Shown: positions 1 through 9,611, counted from the first letter of the stretch. The stretch: DNA of 64,000 nucleotides from Pseudoduganella namucuonensis (GCF_900116645.1 NZ_FPBO01000023.1:62001-126000), one strand, 5' to 3'. Notes: generated by a model from the sequence alone, not told the origin. Made by a program: numbers and translations.

Positions 1-595
1 TGAAATACTCGCGCAGGATGGAGACCAGGCCGGACGCCGGCCGCGCGTTGTTGGCCAGCAGGCCGGCGAAGTGCAGCTTGGCGAAGTCGCCGATCTCGTC
101 GCGCTGGCGCAGCGCCGGCGAGCCGATGCCGAACAGGCTGCCGACGAAGGCGCCGAAGCGGTCCGTGTCCTCGCGGTCCAGGCTGATGACCGGCTCGGCC
201 TGCGCCCGCGCGCGGTAGAACAGCGACAGCAGGCGGTGGTGGAACACGTCGAAGAAGGCCAGCAGGGTGCCGTCGCCGCCGTTGCGCAGCCGGTCGCGCG
301 TGTACTCGGTGATGTGGGTGGGCAGCGGTCCGTTGGCGCCCAGCAGGCCAAAGAAGTTGACGGCCAGCCGCGCCCGCGCGTCGCCGCCGGCGCGCATGAA
401 CTGTCCCAGCATGGTGGCGTGGAAGACCAGCGCGGGGTCCTGGCCGAAGCGCACCGCGTCATCGCGCGGGCGCAGCGAGGCGCCGATGCGCGGCAGTTCC
501 GGATGGGCGTTCTCGATCAGGCGCAAGACCTGGAAGAAATCCATCTTCGCGGCGTCGCGTTCGAGCGCGACCTCCAGCGCTACAGGATCGCGCAT
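1..595 (-). CDS. tssG: Type VI secretion baseplate protein TssG (3' end beyond window)
   Basis: TssG (ImpH/VasB) is part of the cytoplasmic baseplate wedge of the type VI secretion system, where it partners TssF, TssE and TssK. The frame opens with an ATG at 595 and stays open to the left edge, giving 198 codons; the family is usually 330-350 residues, so the C-terminal part lies outside. Visible family features include the N-terminal DFFQVLRLIE segment, the FGQDPAL stretch and LPTHITEYTRDRL. The start lies inside the end of tssF (16-base overlap), indicating translational coupling. The identification rests on sequence resemblance plus its fixed place after tssE and tssF in the operon. Confidence 0.9.
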   Translation of the reverse strand, partial: MRDPVALEVALERDAAKMDFFQVLRLIENAHPELPRIGASLRPRDDAVRFGQDPALVFHATMLGQFMRAGGDARARLAVNFFGLLGANGPLPTHITEYTRDRLRNGGDGTLLAFFDVFHHRLLSLFYRARAQAEPVISLDREDTDRFGAFVGSLFGIGSPALRQRDEIGDFAKLHFAGLLANNARPASGLVSILREYF

Positions 596-2448
596 GCGCC
601 CCCCTTCGCCGGCCAGCGCATGATGTCGCCGCGCGCCACGGTGCGCACCACGGTTTCCGTGAACGAGTTGATGGACACGTACTGCGCGAAGAACTGCGCC
701 AGCACCGCGCCCAGCAGGAAGGCGCCCGTGCCCTCGAAGGCGGCGTCGTCCAGCGTCACGGTCACCTGCAGGCCGCGCCCGAAGGTGATGGGACCCGGCG
801 AAGGCATGCGCCGCGTGATGGTGCTGGTGCTAATCGACTGCACGCCCTCGACCTGGCGCTGCGCGTTCAGGTCCCCCGCGTGGCAGTACAGCGCGAGCAG
901 TTCGCGCAGCGCGACGGCGCCCTGGCGCGCGTCGCTGTCGGCCAGCGACAGGTAGTTCAGCGACAAGTGGTTCAGCAGGCGCCAGGCCACCGCCCCTTCC
1001 GCGAAGGAGGGATAGGGCTGGCTCGGGCCGGCCAGGCAGCGCACCGCCGTCACCGGCGCGCCGGAATCGAGGATGAAATCGGTCTTGCCCACGCCCAGCG
1101 GCATGGACAGCGGCAGGTCGCGGTTGGTGCACCAGACGTTCAGTCCCAGCTGGCGCAGGTCGCTGCTGTACGGCGCCTCGGCCGCGTCGACGATGGAGAT
1201 GAAGGTCTCGCTGCCGATGTAGCTGGAGCGCGGACCGTTCAGGCGCTGCCGCTGCGAGATCATGCGCTGCTCGCGCCGTATCTGGTAGAAGGCCTTGTCC
1301 TGGTGCAGGCCGCCGATGTCGCGCGCCGTGTAGAACGGGCGGAAGGCCTGCTCCGCGTTCGGCCCGGTGCCGTAGCCGGTGACGGAGTCGATGCCGAACA
1401 CCTCGAAATCCATGGGACGGGTGCGGTCCACCAGCACGTGGTATTCCAGCTGGCCGTCCGAGACGTTGATGCGGTCGGCGCGGCGCTGGAACAGGTTGAT
1501 GGCGGGCGTGCAGTTCAGCGCGAAGTTCGACGCGTCCAGCATCTGCTCCAGTTGCGCGTCGCCGCGGTTGAGCAGGATGAGGATCTCGATCTCGGTGTCG
1601 TCGCAGCGGCCGACAGCCTGGCGCAGGCCGCGCAATTCGACGAACTGGTAGCGCTGCGGGAAGGCGAAGTATTCCTGCAGCAGCCGGTAACCCTGGAAGG
1701 TGCGGCTGCCGCTGGGCAGCAGCGCCTCCTCCTCGCCGAAGCCCAGCGGCGCGACCGCCGTCTTCGGCAGCAGCGCGTGCCAGCCGGCCGGACGGCTGCC
1801 CGGCAGCACCAGCACGCCCTCGATGCCGGACAGGATCTTCTCGTAGATGCGCACCGGCAGCTCGTCGCTGCCGCGCAGGTTCAGCGCCAGCGTGTCCAGC
1901 GCCAGCGCGCGCAGCGGCACATTGCCGCTGGTGCGCAGCCGCAGGCGCAGGCAGGCCTTCACGCTGGACGGCAGCGGCACATCCAGCCCGCCGGTGTAGG
2001 TGAAGAACTTGGCCTCGGCCAGTTCCAGCGGCCACAGGGTCACGTCGTGCGCGGTGCGGTATTCGCAGGCGGTGGATTCGCCCTTGCCCAGCACGCTGCG
2101 CAGCGCGCTGCCGCGCGGCACCGGGTAGCCCTGCTTGAGGGCGGGATTGCTCAGGTCCGGCTGCAGCTGCACCACCGCCATCGAGGGCGTGGGCGCGAGG
2201 AAGTGCGGATAAACCAGTTCGGACAGGTGCTGCGTGAAGCGCGGGAACTCGGCGTCGAGTTTCATCTGCACGCGCGCGGTCAGGAAGCTGAAGCCCTCCA
2301 GCAGGCGTTCGACATAGGGATCGGCGCACTCGAAGCCCTCCAGGCCGAGGCGGCCGGCGATCTTCGGGTACTCGCGCGCGAACTCGCCGCCCACTTCGCG
2401 CAGGTGCTGCAGCTCCTGGCTGTAATAACGGAGGAAGCGGGGATTCAA
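580..2448 (-). CDS. tssF: Type VI secretion baseplate protein TssF
   Basis: TssF (ImpG/VasA) is the large wedge protein of the T6SS baseplate and acts in the cytoplasm under the membrane complex. The 622-residue product has the typical N-terminus (NPRFLRYYSQELQHLREVGG), followed by FAREYPKIAGRLG and the VERLLEGFSFLTARVQ helix, and has normal family length. The start chosen is the TTG at 2448, because the tssE stop overlaps it as TTGA and because the protein begins there with the conserved NPRFLRYY. A longer frame reaches 2541 but its extra residues overlap tssE and look like nothing in the family. The 3' end overlaps tssG by 16 bases. Confidence 0.95.
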   Translation of the reverse strand: MNPRFLRYYSQELQHLREVGGEFAREYPKIAGRLGLEGFECADPYVERLLEGFSFLTARVQMKLDAEFPRFTQHLSELVYPHFLAPTPSMAVVQLQPDLSNPALKQGYPVPRGSALRSVLGKGESTACEYRTAHDVTLWPLELAEAKFFTYTGGLDVPLPSSVKACLRLRLRTSGNVPLRALALDTLALNLRGSDELPVRIYEKILSGIEGVLVLPGSRPAGWHALLPKTAVAPLGFGEEEALLPSGSRTFQGYRLLQEYFAFPQRYQFVELRGLRQAVGRCDDTEIEILILLNRGDAQLEQMLDASNFALNCTPAINLFQRRADRINVSDGQLEYHVLVDRTRPMDFEVFGIDSVTGYGTGPNAEQAFRPFYTARDIGGLHQDKAFYQIRREQRMISQRQRLNGPRSSYIGSETFISIVDAAEAPYSSDLRQLGLNVWCTNRDLPLSMPLGVGKTDFILDSGAPVTAVRCLAGPSQPYPSFAEGAVAWRLLNHLSLNYLSLADSDARQGAVALRELLALYCHAGDLNAQRQVEGVQSISTSTITRRMPSPGPITFGRGLQVTVTLDDAAFEGTGAFLLGAVLAQFFAQYVSINSFTETVVRTVARGDIMRWPAKGGACAIL

Positions 2449-2948
2449 GCGCCCCCCGCCTGTTCGCTCAGACGTATCGTGGCGCGGTCCAGATCCAGCT
2501 CGGTCTTCAGGTAGAGCCGCTCCGGATAGGGCTGCGCCCACATGTCGCCTTCGATTTCAAACATGATCTTGTTGCTTTCAGATGCGGCGGGAATGGCGCG
2601 CACGCTCACCGAGGCGCGCATCAGGCGCGGCTCGAAATCCCAGATCGCCTGGCGGATGCCGCGCTCCAGGTCTTGCAGATTGAGGCCGGTGACGGAGATG
2701 CCGGAAATGTCGGGCATGCCGTAATTGACGACCGAGCCTTCCAGGTGCGGCAGCCTGGCGCCCCCGGTGACGGAAAACAGGTTGGTGGTGTTGAGCAGCC
2801 AGCCCAGGTCGCGCAACACGCTCTCGCGCAGGCTACGCACCGACATCACGCGCCGCTCGCGCGACTCGACCGATTTGTCCGGTTCGTCATCGGTCAGCCG
2901 GTCCAGCAGCGAGGGCTGCAGGCGCTCGCGTGGCGCCAGTTCAGCCAT
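2445..2948 (-). CDS. tssE: Type VI secretion baseplate protein TssE (gp25-like)
   Basis: TssE is the gp25-like baseplate subunit that helps nucleate sheath assembly. The 167-residue product has the family layout: an N-terminal LQPSLLDRLTDDEP segment, then the gp25/lysozyme-like domain with LRESVLRDLGWLLNTTN, VVNYGMPDISG and IRQAIWDFEPRL. The ATG at 2948 is preferred over an upstream in-frame codon at 2972 because MAELAPRERLQP matches the usual family start. It overlaps the end of tagJ by 8 bases and the tssF start by 4, so these genes are tightly coupled. Confidence 0.94.
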   Translation of the reverse strand: MAELAPRERLQPSLLDRLTDDEPDKSVESRERRVMSVRSLRESVLRDLGWLLNTTNLFSVTGGARLPHLEGSVVNYGMPDISGISVTGLNLQDLERGIRQAIWDFEPRLMRASVSVRAIPAASESNKIMFEIEGDMWAQPYPERLYLKTELDLDRATIRLSEQAGGA

Positions 2949-3753
2949 TGCCCGCTTCTTGGTCCTGTTCAACCTCGGCGAACTCGATCAGGCGCACGTC
3001 CATCAGCGCGTACTCGCCGGCGTCGGTGGCCAGCATGCGCTGCCCCAGGCCGTGGGAGCCCTGAGGGCCGTCCACCCAGTCGGTGCGGCGCGACAGCAGT
3101 AGCGCGTCGTCGCTGCCGGCCTGCGTGTGGTTGTAGCGGGTGGGGATCAGGCCGACGGTGCTGGCGCCGTTGGTCCAGGTGAAAGACGCCGGCGTCCACA
3201 CCTTGTCGCGCAGGTCGGTCGGCGCTTCGAACTCGATGCGGCTGATGCGCTCCACCGGTATCCAGAAGTATTTGCCGTTGACCACCGCCTCGATCACGGG
3301 GCCGAGGCGCGAATCCGCGTCCGCCAGCCATTCGAAGGGCTGGCCGTCTATGGTGCCGGCGCTGGCGGGCGCCTGCTCGAAGGCCTGGGCGCGCGCGTTG
3401 GCGGCGGCGTCGGGGTCGGTCGCGTCCAGGCGCAGGGCCTCGAGCAGCAACACCAGCCACGGCGCTGGTTCGCCGAAAATCAGGGGTGCGCGCTTGCCGG
3501 CGAAAATGTCGCCGCGCAGGGCTTCGCACTGTATCGCTTCGCGATAGGTTTGCGCCATCGGCAAGGCGCCCGCGTCCAGTTCGGCGGCCACGTTCAATTG
3601 CGTGAGCGCGCGGTTCCACTGGCCCATCACGGACAGCAGCTGGAACAGGAAGATGCGGTGTTTGGGGTTGGCGGCGTCCTTGCGGACCTGGTCCTGCAGC
3701 GCCGCCAGCGCGGCGTCCAGTTTGCCTTCAGTGATGAGATCTTGCGCAGACAT
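2941..3753 (-). CDS. tagJ: Type VI secretion accessory protein TagJ (ImpE)
   Basis: TagJ (ImpE) is an accessory protein of a subset of T6SSs; in studied systems it binds the TssB sheath subunit and/or ClpV and is thought to modulate sheath recycling. The 270-residue product starts at the ATG at 3753 with a GGGAGG-type ribosome site just upstream. The N-terminus carries a TPR-like helical region (LIT.GKLDAALAALQDQV, KHRIFLFQLLSVMGQW) and the C-terminus the WIPVERISRIEFEAPTDLRD stretch typical of ImpE. It sits between hcp and tssE, which is the usual ImpE position. Its presence predicts the TagJ-type TssB/ClpV arrangement; clpV itself is not in view. Confidence 0.9.
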   Translation of the reverse strand: MSAQDLITEGKLDAALAALQDQVRKDAANPKHRIFLFQLLSVMGQWNRALTQLNVAAELDAGALPMAQTYREAIQCEALRGDIFAGKRAPLIFGEPAPWLVLLLEALRLDATDPDAAANARAQAFEQAPASAGTIDGQPFEWLADADSRLGPVIEAVVNGKYFWIPVERISRIEFEAPTDLRDKVWTPASFTWTNGASTVGLIPTRYNHTQAGSDDALLLSRRTDWVDGPQGSHGLGQRMLATDAGEYALMDVRLIEFAEVEQDQEAGNG

Positions 3754-3800
3754 GCCATGCCCTCCCCGGCCGACGAAAATATTAGAACCTGCGGCGGATG

Positions 3801-3831
3801 CCGGGGTCAGACCCAACGGGTCTGACCCCGG
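3801..3831. repeat. 14-bp perfect inverted repeat with GGGGTCAGACCC core
   Basis: The arms GGGGTCAGACCC (3803-3814) and GGGTCTGACCCC (3818-3829) pair perfectly around a 3-base AAC loop, and CC/GG extend the stem to 14 bp. It lies between hcp and tagJ inside the T6SS operon. There is no T-run on either side, so it is not a textbook terminator. The core differs by one base from the GGGGACAGACC arms of the two other hairpins in this window (28007 and 42396), which suggests one REP-like family. It could also act as an mRNA 3'-protecting hairpin for the abundant hcp message. Confidence 0.75.
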
Positions 3832-3866
3832 GTGTGCGCTTGTGGTTTTGACGTACGCTACTGCTA

Positions 3867-4358
3867 TTAAGCCGCGACGTTCTCGGCGATGTTCCATGCG
3901 AAGGTCGCATCCGCGCCCACGCCGCCTTTGCTGTCCTGCACCGCGTAGGCGAATTTCACCTTGGCGAAGTTCAGCGTCACGTTTTCGGTCAGGCGGTCCT
4001 CGCCGCCGCTGCCGCCGGTCGAGATCGAGGTCACGATCACTTCTTCCATGGTGATCTCGATGTAGCGCTGCTGGCCTTCGCCGGCCTTGCGCACCAGCAG
4101 GACCACCTTCGGAATGTGCGAGCCTTTGGCCAGCGCGGTCATCAGGCCGTTGGAGGCCTTGTCGATGTACTTGGTGAAGGAGATGTCCTGGAAGTTGGCC
4201 TTGCCGGCGCCGCCGCCACCGCCCGAGTGGGTGGTGCCGGACTGGCTCATGCCCCAGCTCCAGGCCAGCACGTCGACGTCGCCTTTAGGGCCTTGTACCT
4301 TGTCGCGCGATTCGCCTTTGATCTTGTCGCCAAGATTGATGAAAATGTCCATTGCCAT
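3867..4358 (-). CDS. hcp: Type VI secretion tube protein Hcp (TssD)
   Basis: Hcp forms the stacked hexameric rings of the T6SS inner tube and is exported with the needle. The 163-residue product is normal length and shows the family start MAMDIFINLGDKIKGES, the LAWSWGMSQSGTTHSGGG region, FTKYIDKASNGLMTAL and the C-terminal strand pattern ending VKFAYAVQDSKGG. The ATG at 4358 is preceded by AGGAGAACC. It is separated from tssC and from tagJ by gaps of 71 and 113 bases, each carrying a stem-loop. Neighbouring genes in the operon mostly overlap or abut, so hcp is unusually isolated in its own transcript segment. Confidence 0.97.
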   Translation of the reverse strand: MAMDIFINLGDKIKGESRDKVQGPKGDVDVLAWSWGMSQSGTTHSGGGGGAGKANFQDISFTKYIDKASNGLMTALAKGSHIPKVVLLVRKAGEGQQRYIEITMEEVIVTSISTGGSGGEDRLTENVTLNFAKVKFAYAVQDSKGGVGADATFAWNIAENVAA

Positions 4359-4389
4359 GTTGGTTCTCCTCTAAGTGATGCACTGGGAT

Positions 4390-4409
4390 GGCCGGGGGAT
4401 CGCCCGGCC
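4390..4409. other. Stem-loop between tssC and hcp
   Basis: GGCCGGG (4390-4396) and CCCGGCC (4403-4409) form a 7-bp G+C-only stem with a 6-base loop. It lies in the 71-base gap between the tssC stop and the hcp start, on the transcribed leader of hcp. No T-run follows on the minus strand, so readthrough is expected. It could mark a processing or stability point that separates hcp mRNA from tssBC mRNA; this is inference. Confidence 0.5.
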
Positions 4410-4429
4410 GCTAAATTGGTAAAGCTAAA

Positions 4430-5920
4430 TCAACCGCCCTTGGCGGACGGCAGTTTCGACACCAGGCGCAGCGACACCGTCAAGCCTTCCAGCTGGTAGT
4501 GCGGACGCAGGAAGAACTTGGAGGTGTAGTAGCCCGGATTGCCTTCGACTTCTTCCAGCTGCACTTCGGCGGCCGCGAGCGGCTTTTGCGCCTTGGTGTT
4601 TTCGCTCGAGTTCGCCGGATCGCCGTCCACGTAGTTGTTGATCCACTTGGTCAGCCAGCGCTGCATCTCGTCGCGTTCCTTGAACGATCCAATCTTGTCG
4701 CGCACGATGCACTTCAGGTAGTGCGCGAAGCGGCAGGTGGCGAACAGGTACGGCAGGCGCGCGGCCAGGGCGGCGTTGGCGCTGGCGTCCGGATCGTCGT
4801 ACTCGGCAGGCTTGTGCATGGACTGCGCGCCGATGAAGGCGGCGAAGTCGGTGTTCTTCTTGTGCACCAGCGGCATGAAGCCGTTGGCCGCCAGCTCCGC
4901 CTCGCGGCGGTCCGAGATCGCGATCTCGGTCGGGCACTGCATGGCCACGCCGCCGTCGTCGGTCGGGAAGCTGTGCACCGGCAGGCCTTCCACCGCGCCG
5001 CCGGACTCGATGCCGCGGATGCGCGAGCACCAGCCGTAGTTCTTGAACGAGCGGTTGATGTTGACCGCCATCGCGTAGGCCGCGTTGGCCCAGGTGTAGT
5101 TCTTGCTGCCGGCGGCCGAGGTGTCCTCTTCGAAGTCGAAGGCCTCCACCGGATCGGTCTTGGCGCCGTACGGCTGGCGCGCCAGGAAGCGCGGCATGGC
5201 CAGGCCGACGTAACGCGAATCCTCGGACTCGCGGAACGAGCGCCAGGCGGCGTGTTCCGGGGTCTGGAAGATCTTGGTCAGGTCGCGCGGGTTCGACAGT
5301 TCCTGCCACGATTCCATCAGCATCACGGACGGCGCGGCGGCGGTGATCAGCGGCGCGTGCGCGGCGGCGGCCACCTTGGCCATGGAGGTCAACAGCTCGA
5401 CGTCGGGCGCGCTGTTGTCGAAGTAGTAGTCGGCCACGATGGAGCCGAACGGCTCGCCGCCGAACTGGCCGAACTCCTCTTCATACATCTTCTTGAAGAT
5501 CGGGCTCTGGTCCCAGGCCGTGCCCTTGTACTTCTTGAGCGTCTTGGCCAGGTCGTTCTTCGAGATGTTCATCACGCGGATCTTCAGCGTTTCATCGGTC
5601 TCGGTGTTGTTCACCAGGTGGTGCAGGCCGCGCCAGGCGCCCTCCACCTTCTGGAACTCCTCGGTGTGCAGGATCAGGTTGATCTGCTCGGTGAGCTTCT
5701 TGTCCAGCGCCGAAATCAGGCCCTCGATGGTGGCCAGCACGTCGCCCGATACCAGGTTGGTGCCCGCCAGCGCCTGTTCGGCCAGCGTCTTCACCGCGTT
5801 CTCGACGGCCTCCTTGGCCTTGTCCGATTGCGGCTTGAATTCTTTCTGCAACAGGCTGCCGAAGTCGCTCAACTCGAGCGTGCCGGTTGCCCCTTGCAGT
5901 TCTTCTTGGGTCTGAGCCAT
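4430..5920 (-). CDS. tssC: Type VI secretion contractile sheath large subunit TssC
   Basis: TssC (VipB/ImpC) forms, with TssB, the contractile sheath around the Hcp tube. The 496-residue product has normal length and family landmarks: EGAWRGLHHLVNNTETDE, SPIFKKMYEEEFGQFGGEPF, the YVGLAMPRFLARQPYG stretch and the C-terminal GYYTSKFFLRPHYQLEGL. The ATG at 5920 has a GGAGGAT site upstream. It follows tssB by 33 bases, as the two sheath genes nearly always do. Confidence 0.97.
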   Translation of the reverse strand: MAQTQEELQGATGTLELSDFGSLLQKEFKPQSDKAKEAVENAVKTLAEQALAGTNLVSGDVLATIEGLISALDKKLTEQINLILHTEEFQKVEGAWRGLHHLVNNTETDETLKIRVMNISKNDLAKTLKKYKGTAWDQSPIFKKMYEEEFGQFGGEPFGSIVADYYFDNSAPDVELLTSMAKVAAAAHAPLITAAAPSVMLMESWQELSNPRDLTKIFQTPEHAAWRSFRESEDSRYVGLAMPRFLARQPYGAKTDPVEAFDFEEDTSAAGSKNYTWANAAYAMAVNINRSFKNYGWCSRIRGIESGGAVEGLPVHSFPTDDGGVAMQCPTEIAISDRREAELAANGFMPLVHKKNTDFAAFIGAQSMHKPAEYDDPDASANAALAARLPYLFATCRFAHYLKCIVRDKIGSFKERDEMQRWLTKWINNYVDGDPANSSENTKAQKPLAAAEVQLEEVEGNPGYYTSKFFLRPHYQLEGLTVSLRLVSKLPSAKGG

Positions 5921-5953
5921 CTCTATCCTCCGGGGTGGTTGCTTATTTGTCGC

Positions 5954-6454
5954 TTACTCTTGCGGCTTCGGTGCCGAGGTCAGGGCCTGCATCAGGGCCG
6001 GGTCGTTCAGCACCTTGCCGATCAGTTCCTCGGCGCCGGTCTTGCCGTCCATGTAGGTCAGCAGGTTGGACAGCTGGCCGCGCGCCTCGAGCAGCTTGTT
6101 CAGCGACTCGACCTTGCGCGCGATGGCGGCCGGCGTGAAGTCGTCCATGCTCTCGAACGTCATGTCGATCGACAGGTTGCCCTCGCCGGTCAGCGTGTTC
6201 GGCACCTGCACCGCGACGCGCGGCTTCATGGCCTTCAGGCGCTCGTCGAAGTTGTCGACGTCGATCTCGAGGAATTTGCGGTCCGCCACCGGCGCCAGCG
6301 GGTCGGCCGGCTGGCCGGACAGGTCGGCCAGCACGCCCATGACGAACGGCAGCTGGATGCTCTTTTCGGCGCCATACACCTCGACGTCGTACTCGATCTG
6401 CACGCGCGGCGCGCGGTTGCGCGCGATGAATTTCTGGCTACTCTCTTTGCCCAC
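5954..6454 (-). CDS. tssB: Type VI secretion contractile sheath small subunit TssB
   Basis: TssB (VipA/ImpB) pairs with TssC in the sheath; its N-terminal region is the docking site for ClpV or TagJ in studied systems. The 166-residue product shows the family motifs NRAPRVQIEYDVEVYGAEK, LPFVMGVLADLSG, KFLEIDVDNFDERL and the C-terminal VESLNKLLEARGQLSNLL helix. The start is a GTG at 6454, supported by AAGGAGGAG eight bases upstream. Seventy-one bases separate it from tssA. Confidence 0.97.
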   Translation of the reverse strand: MGKESSQKFIARNRAPRVQIEYDVEVYGAEKSIQLPFVMGVLADLSGQPADPLAPVADRKFLEIDVDNFDERLKAMKPRVAVQVPNTLTGEGNLSIDMTFESMDDFTPAAIARKVESLNKLLEARGQLSNLLTYMDGKTGAEELIGKVLNDPALMQALTSAPKPQE

Positions 6455-6525
6455 GATTCACTCCTCCTTGATTGTTAACAAATGCCCGAATTGCCCGGCT
6501 CGGTACACGGTATTCAGTACTATCA

Positions 6526-7599
6526 TCAGTACTCATCTTCTTGTTGCTTCAGCTCTTGACCGCTGATGACCAGCAGCTGGGCCACACCGTCCGGCGCCAG
6601 GTCCTGCATGATTTCGAGGAAACTCTTGGGCACCAGGCGCTTGGCCCGCTCCAGCAGCAGCGGCACGGGGCTCGAAGGCTCGTACTGCGCGTAGTACTGG
6701 TTGATCTTGTCCAGCATGCGCAGCACGTCGGCGCGGCTGGCGACGTCGCCGCTGATGGCGGCCGAACGCGGCCCGGCGCCGCGGCCGCCGGCGGGGGCGG
6801 CGCCCTCGCCGTCGTCGCCGCCCTGCGCGTCGCCGCCGGCCTGCGCCTCGCCGGCGCCGTCGTCACCCTGCTGGCTGGCGAAGAAGTCCCGGCCGCGGCG
6901 CAACAGGCGCACCAACGGGTCCAGGTTCAGCGCCTGCGAAGTCCCGACCTGGCGCACCAGGATCACCTCGATCCGCGTGGCGCTGTCGCAGGCGGAGACA
7001 AGCGCCTCGCTGGCGCCAGCCACCTTCTCGGGATCGGCGTCCACCAGCGCGGCGGAGATCGAATGCAGTTCCAGCTTGGTTTCGCCCTCGGCCGGCGCCA
7101 GTTCGCCGCTGGCCACCTCCAGCGAACGCAGCGAGAACGCGCCCAGGCCGGGCAGCGGCAGCAGCGCCGCCTCCTTCACTTCGCGCAGGAAGCCGGGATC
7201 GGTCAGCGCGGCCAGGGAATTGATGCGCAACATGGGGTCCATGTCGTCGTCGGGATCGAGCTGCGGGTGCACGCTGTCCCAGCGCTCGTCCAACAGGCGC
7301 TCGATCAGCTTCAGGCTGTCGGACAGGCCGCGGATGCCGTGCAGCGCCAGCGCGGCGCGCGCCAGCGGCAGCACCACGCGGAAGTCGCGGCTGCGCGACA
7401 GCAGTTCCAGCGCCAGGCGCTTGACCACTTTCCATTCGGGAGGCACGGCGGGGGTGATGGTGTCGCCGTACTGCGTCTCGGGTTTCCCCAGCACGGCCTG
7501 CTCCAGCTCCAGGAACTCCGGGTCGTACTCCAGGTTGGGGCCGCAGGCGGCGTCGTCGGACACCGGCTGAAGCAGGGAATCGATATCAACAATACTCAT
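6526..7599 (-). CDS. tssA: Type VI secretion protein TssA (ImpA N-terminal domain)
   Basis: TssA caps and coordinates assembly of the T6SS baseplate, tube and sheath. The 357-residue product begins with an ImpA_N domain (LLQPVSDDAACGPNLEYDPE, then WKVVKRLALELLSRSRDFRV). A Gly/Asp/Ala-rich low-complexity linker follows at about residues 245-280, and then a short C-terminal helical region (RMLDKINQYYAQYEPSSPVP, LLLERAKRLVPKSF). The ATG at 7599 is chosen because MSIVDIDSLL is the conserved beginning; a TTG nine bases upstream is closer to the GAGG site and remains possible. It is the first gene of the secretion operon. Confidence 0.93.
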   Translation of the reverse strand: MSIVDIDSLLQPVSDDAACGPNLEYDPEFLELEQAVLGKPETQYGDTITPAVPPEWKVVKRLALELLSRSRDFRVVLPLARAALALHGIRGLSDSLKLIERLLDERWDSVHPQLDPDDDMDPMLRINSLAALTDPGFLREVKEAALLPLPGLGAFSLRSLEVASGELAPAEGETKLELHSISAALVDADPEKVAGASEALVSACDSATRIEVILVRQVGTSQALNLDPLVRLLRRGRDFFASQQGDDGAGEAQAGGDAQGGDDGEGAAPAGGRGAGPRSAAISGDVASRADVLRMLDKINQYYAQYEPSSPVPLLLERAKRLVPKSFLEIMQDLAPDGVAQLLVISGQELKQQEDEY

Positions 7600-7648
7600 G
7601 GTGCGCAATAAACCTCACTCTACCCATAGGGCGAACATTTCCACGGAG

Positions 7649-7654
7649 ACTATA
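7649..7654 (-). promoter_or_regulatory. Candidate -10 element (TATAGT) for the tssA operon
   Basis: On the minus strand TATAGT lies 50 bases upstream of the tssA ATG, in the 184-base gap that follows the small kinase gene. No convincing -35 hexamer at 16-18 bases and no sigma-54 GG/GC pair was found by eye. The surrounding A+T-rich stretch contrasts with the flanking genes, which favours a promoter. Confidence 0.35.
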
Positions 7655-7783
7655 CTAGAAAATCGGCAACAGTTCGGAAAAAATAATTCCCTTTTTGCCA
7701 CTGATTTTTACGCGATATCCATTGCAAATCACAGCGCCTTATGCTCTCGCGTTCCCGCTCTGTGACGGGGCGTGATCGTGGCA

Positions 7784-8521
7784 TCACAATGTGGAGCAAC
7801 TGTGGAGACCGGCGAGAAAATCGTCCGCGGTCTGAAAACGGCGCCCGGCGTCCGGCGCCAGCGCCCGCGCCAGGACCGCGTCGTAGCGCGCCAGCGCGCG
7901 CGGCAGCGGCGGCGGTTCGCCGGCCAGCGCCAGCCGCATCACCTCGAACGGCGTGCCGCGATAGGGCTTGCGGCCCTCCAGCAACTGGTACAGCACCACG
8001 CCGGCGGCGTACAGGTCGCTGCGCTGGTCCACCTGGCCGCGCATCTGCTCCGGCGCCATATAGGCCGGGGTGCCGTGCGCCTCGGCCGGCCCGGCGCGGC
8101 AGGCCAGGCCGAAATCGGCGATCCTCAGGCCGCCGTCGGCCGCCAGCAACAGGTTGGACGGCTTGATATCCCGGTGCACCACGCCCCGCTTGTGCACGTG
8201 CGCCAGCGCCTCCAGCAGCTGCCCCGTCCAGGCCAGCGCCCGTTCCAGCGGCGGCGGCCCCGCCTCCAGCGCCGCGGCCAGCGACGGCCCCGGCACGTGC
8301 TCGCTGACCACGTAGGCGGTGCCGTCCCGCTCCCCCGCGTCCAGCACGGCCACCACGCCCGGATGGTCCAGCCGGGCGGCCAGCCAGGCCGCGCGCAGGA
8401 AGGCGCCGCCGCCCGCCGGCGCCAGCTTGAGGGCGACCTCGCGCCCGCCGCTTTCGGCCAGCCACACCCCCCGTGCCAGTTCGCGGCGCAGTGTATAGGG
8501 ACCGAATGTATTAATTTGCAT
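7784..8521 (-). CDS. Small soluble serine/threonine protein kinase with degenerate glycine loop
   Basis: The 245-residue protein is essentially just a Hanks-type kinase domain. Visible catalytic parts are the VALKLAP lysine (K32), VHRDIKPSNLLL with catalytic D118, the ADFGLA magnesium-binding D136, GTPAYMAPEQ and DLYAAGVVLYQLLEG. The nucleotide loop is poor: residues 14-22 read ELARGVWLA instead of GxGxxG, so ATP binding may be weakened. There is no transmembrane segment and no FHA or PASTA domain. It points the same way as tssA and is divergent from the second kinase. A role in threonine phosphorylation control of the T6SS (as PpkA does elsewhere) is inferred from location. Confidence 0.85.
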   Translation of the reverse strand: MQINTFGPYTLRRELARGVWLAESGGREVALKLAPAGGGAFLRAAWLAARLDHPGVVAVLDAGERDGTAYVVSEHVPGPSLAAALEAGPPPLERALAWTGQLLEALAHVHKRGVVHRDIKPSNLLLAADGGLRIADFGLACRAGPAEAHGTPAYMAPEQMRGQVDQRSDLYAAGVVLYQLLEGRKPYRGTPFEVMRLALAGEPPPLPRALARYDAVLARALAPDAGRRFQTADDFLAGLHSCSTL

Positions 8522-8613
8522 GGTTCACCACTCAGAAACAAAGGCTTTGGCTTATGATACGACGAGACGTTTCTGCTATACACTTCTCCCTTTAGCCCGT
8601 ATTCGATAGACCA

Positions 8614-9606
<993 letters not shown>

Positions 9607-9611
9607 CGTAG

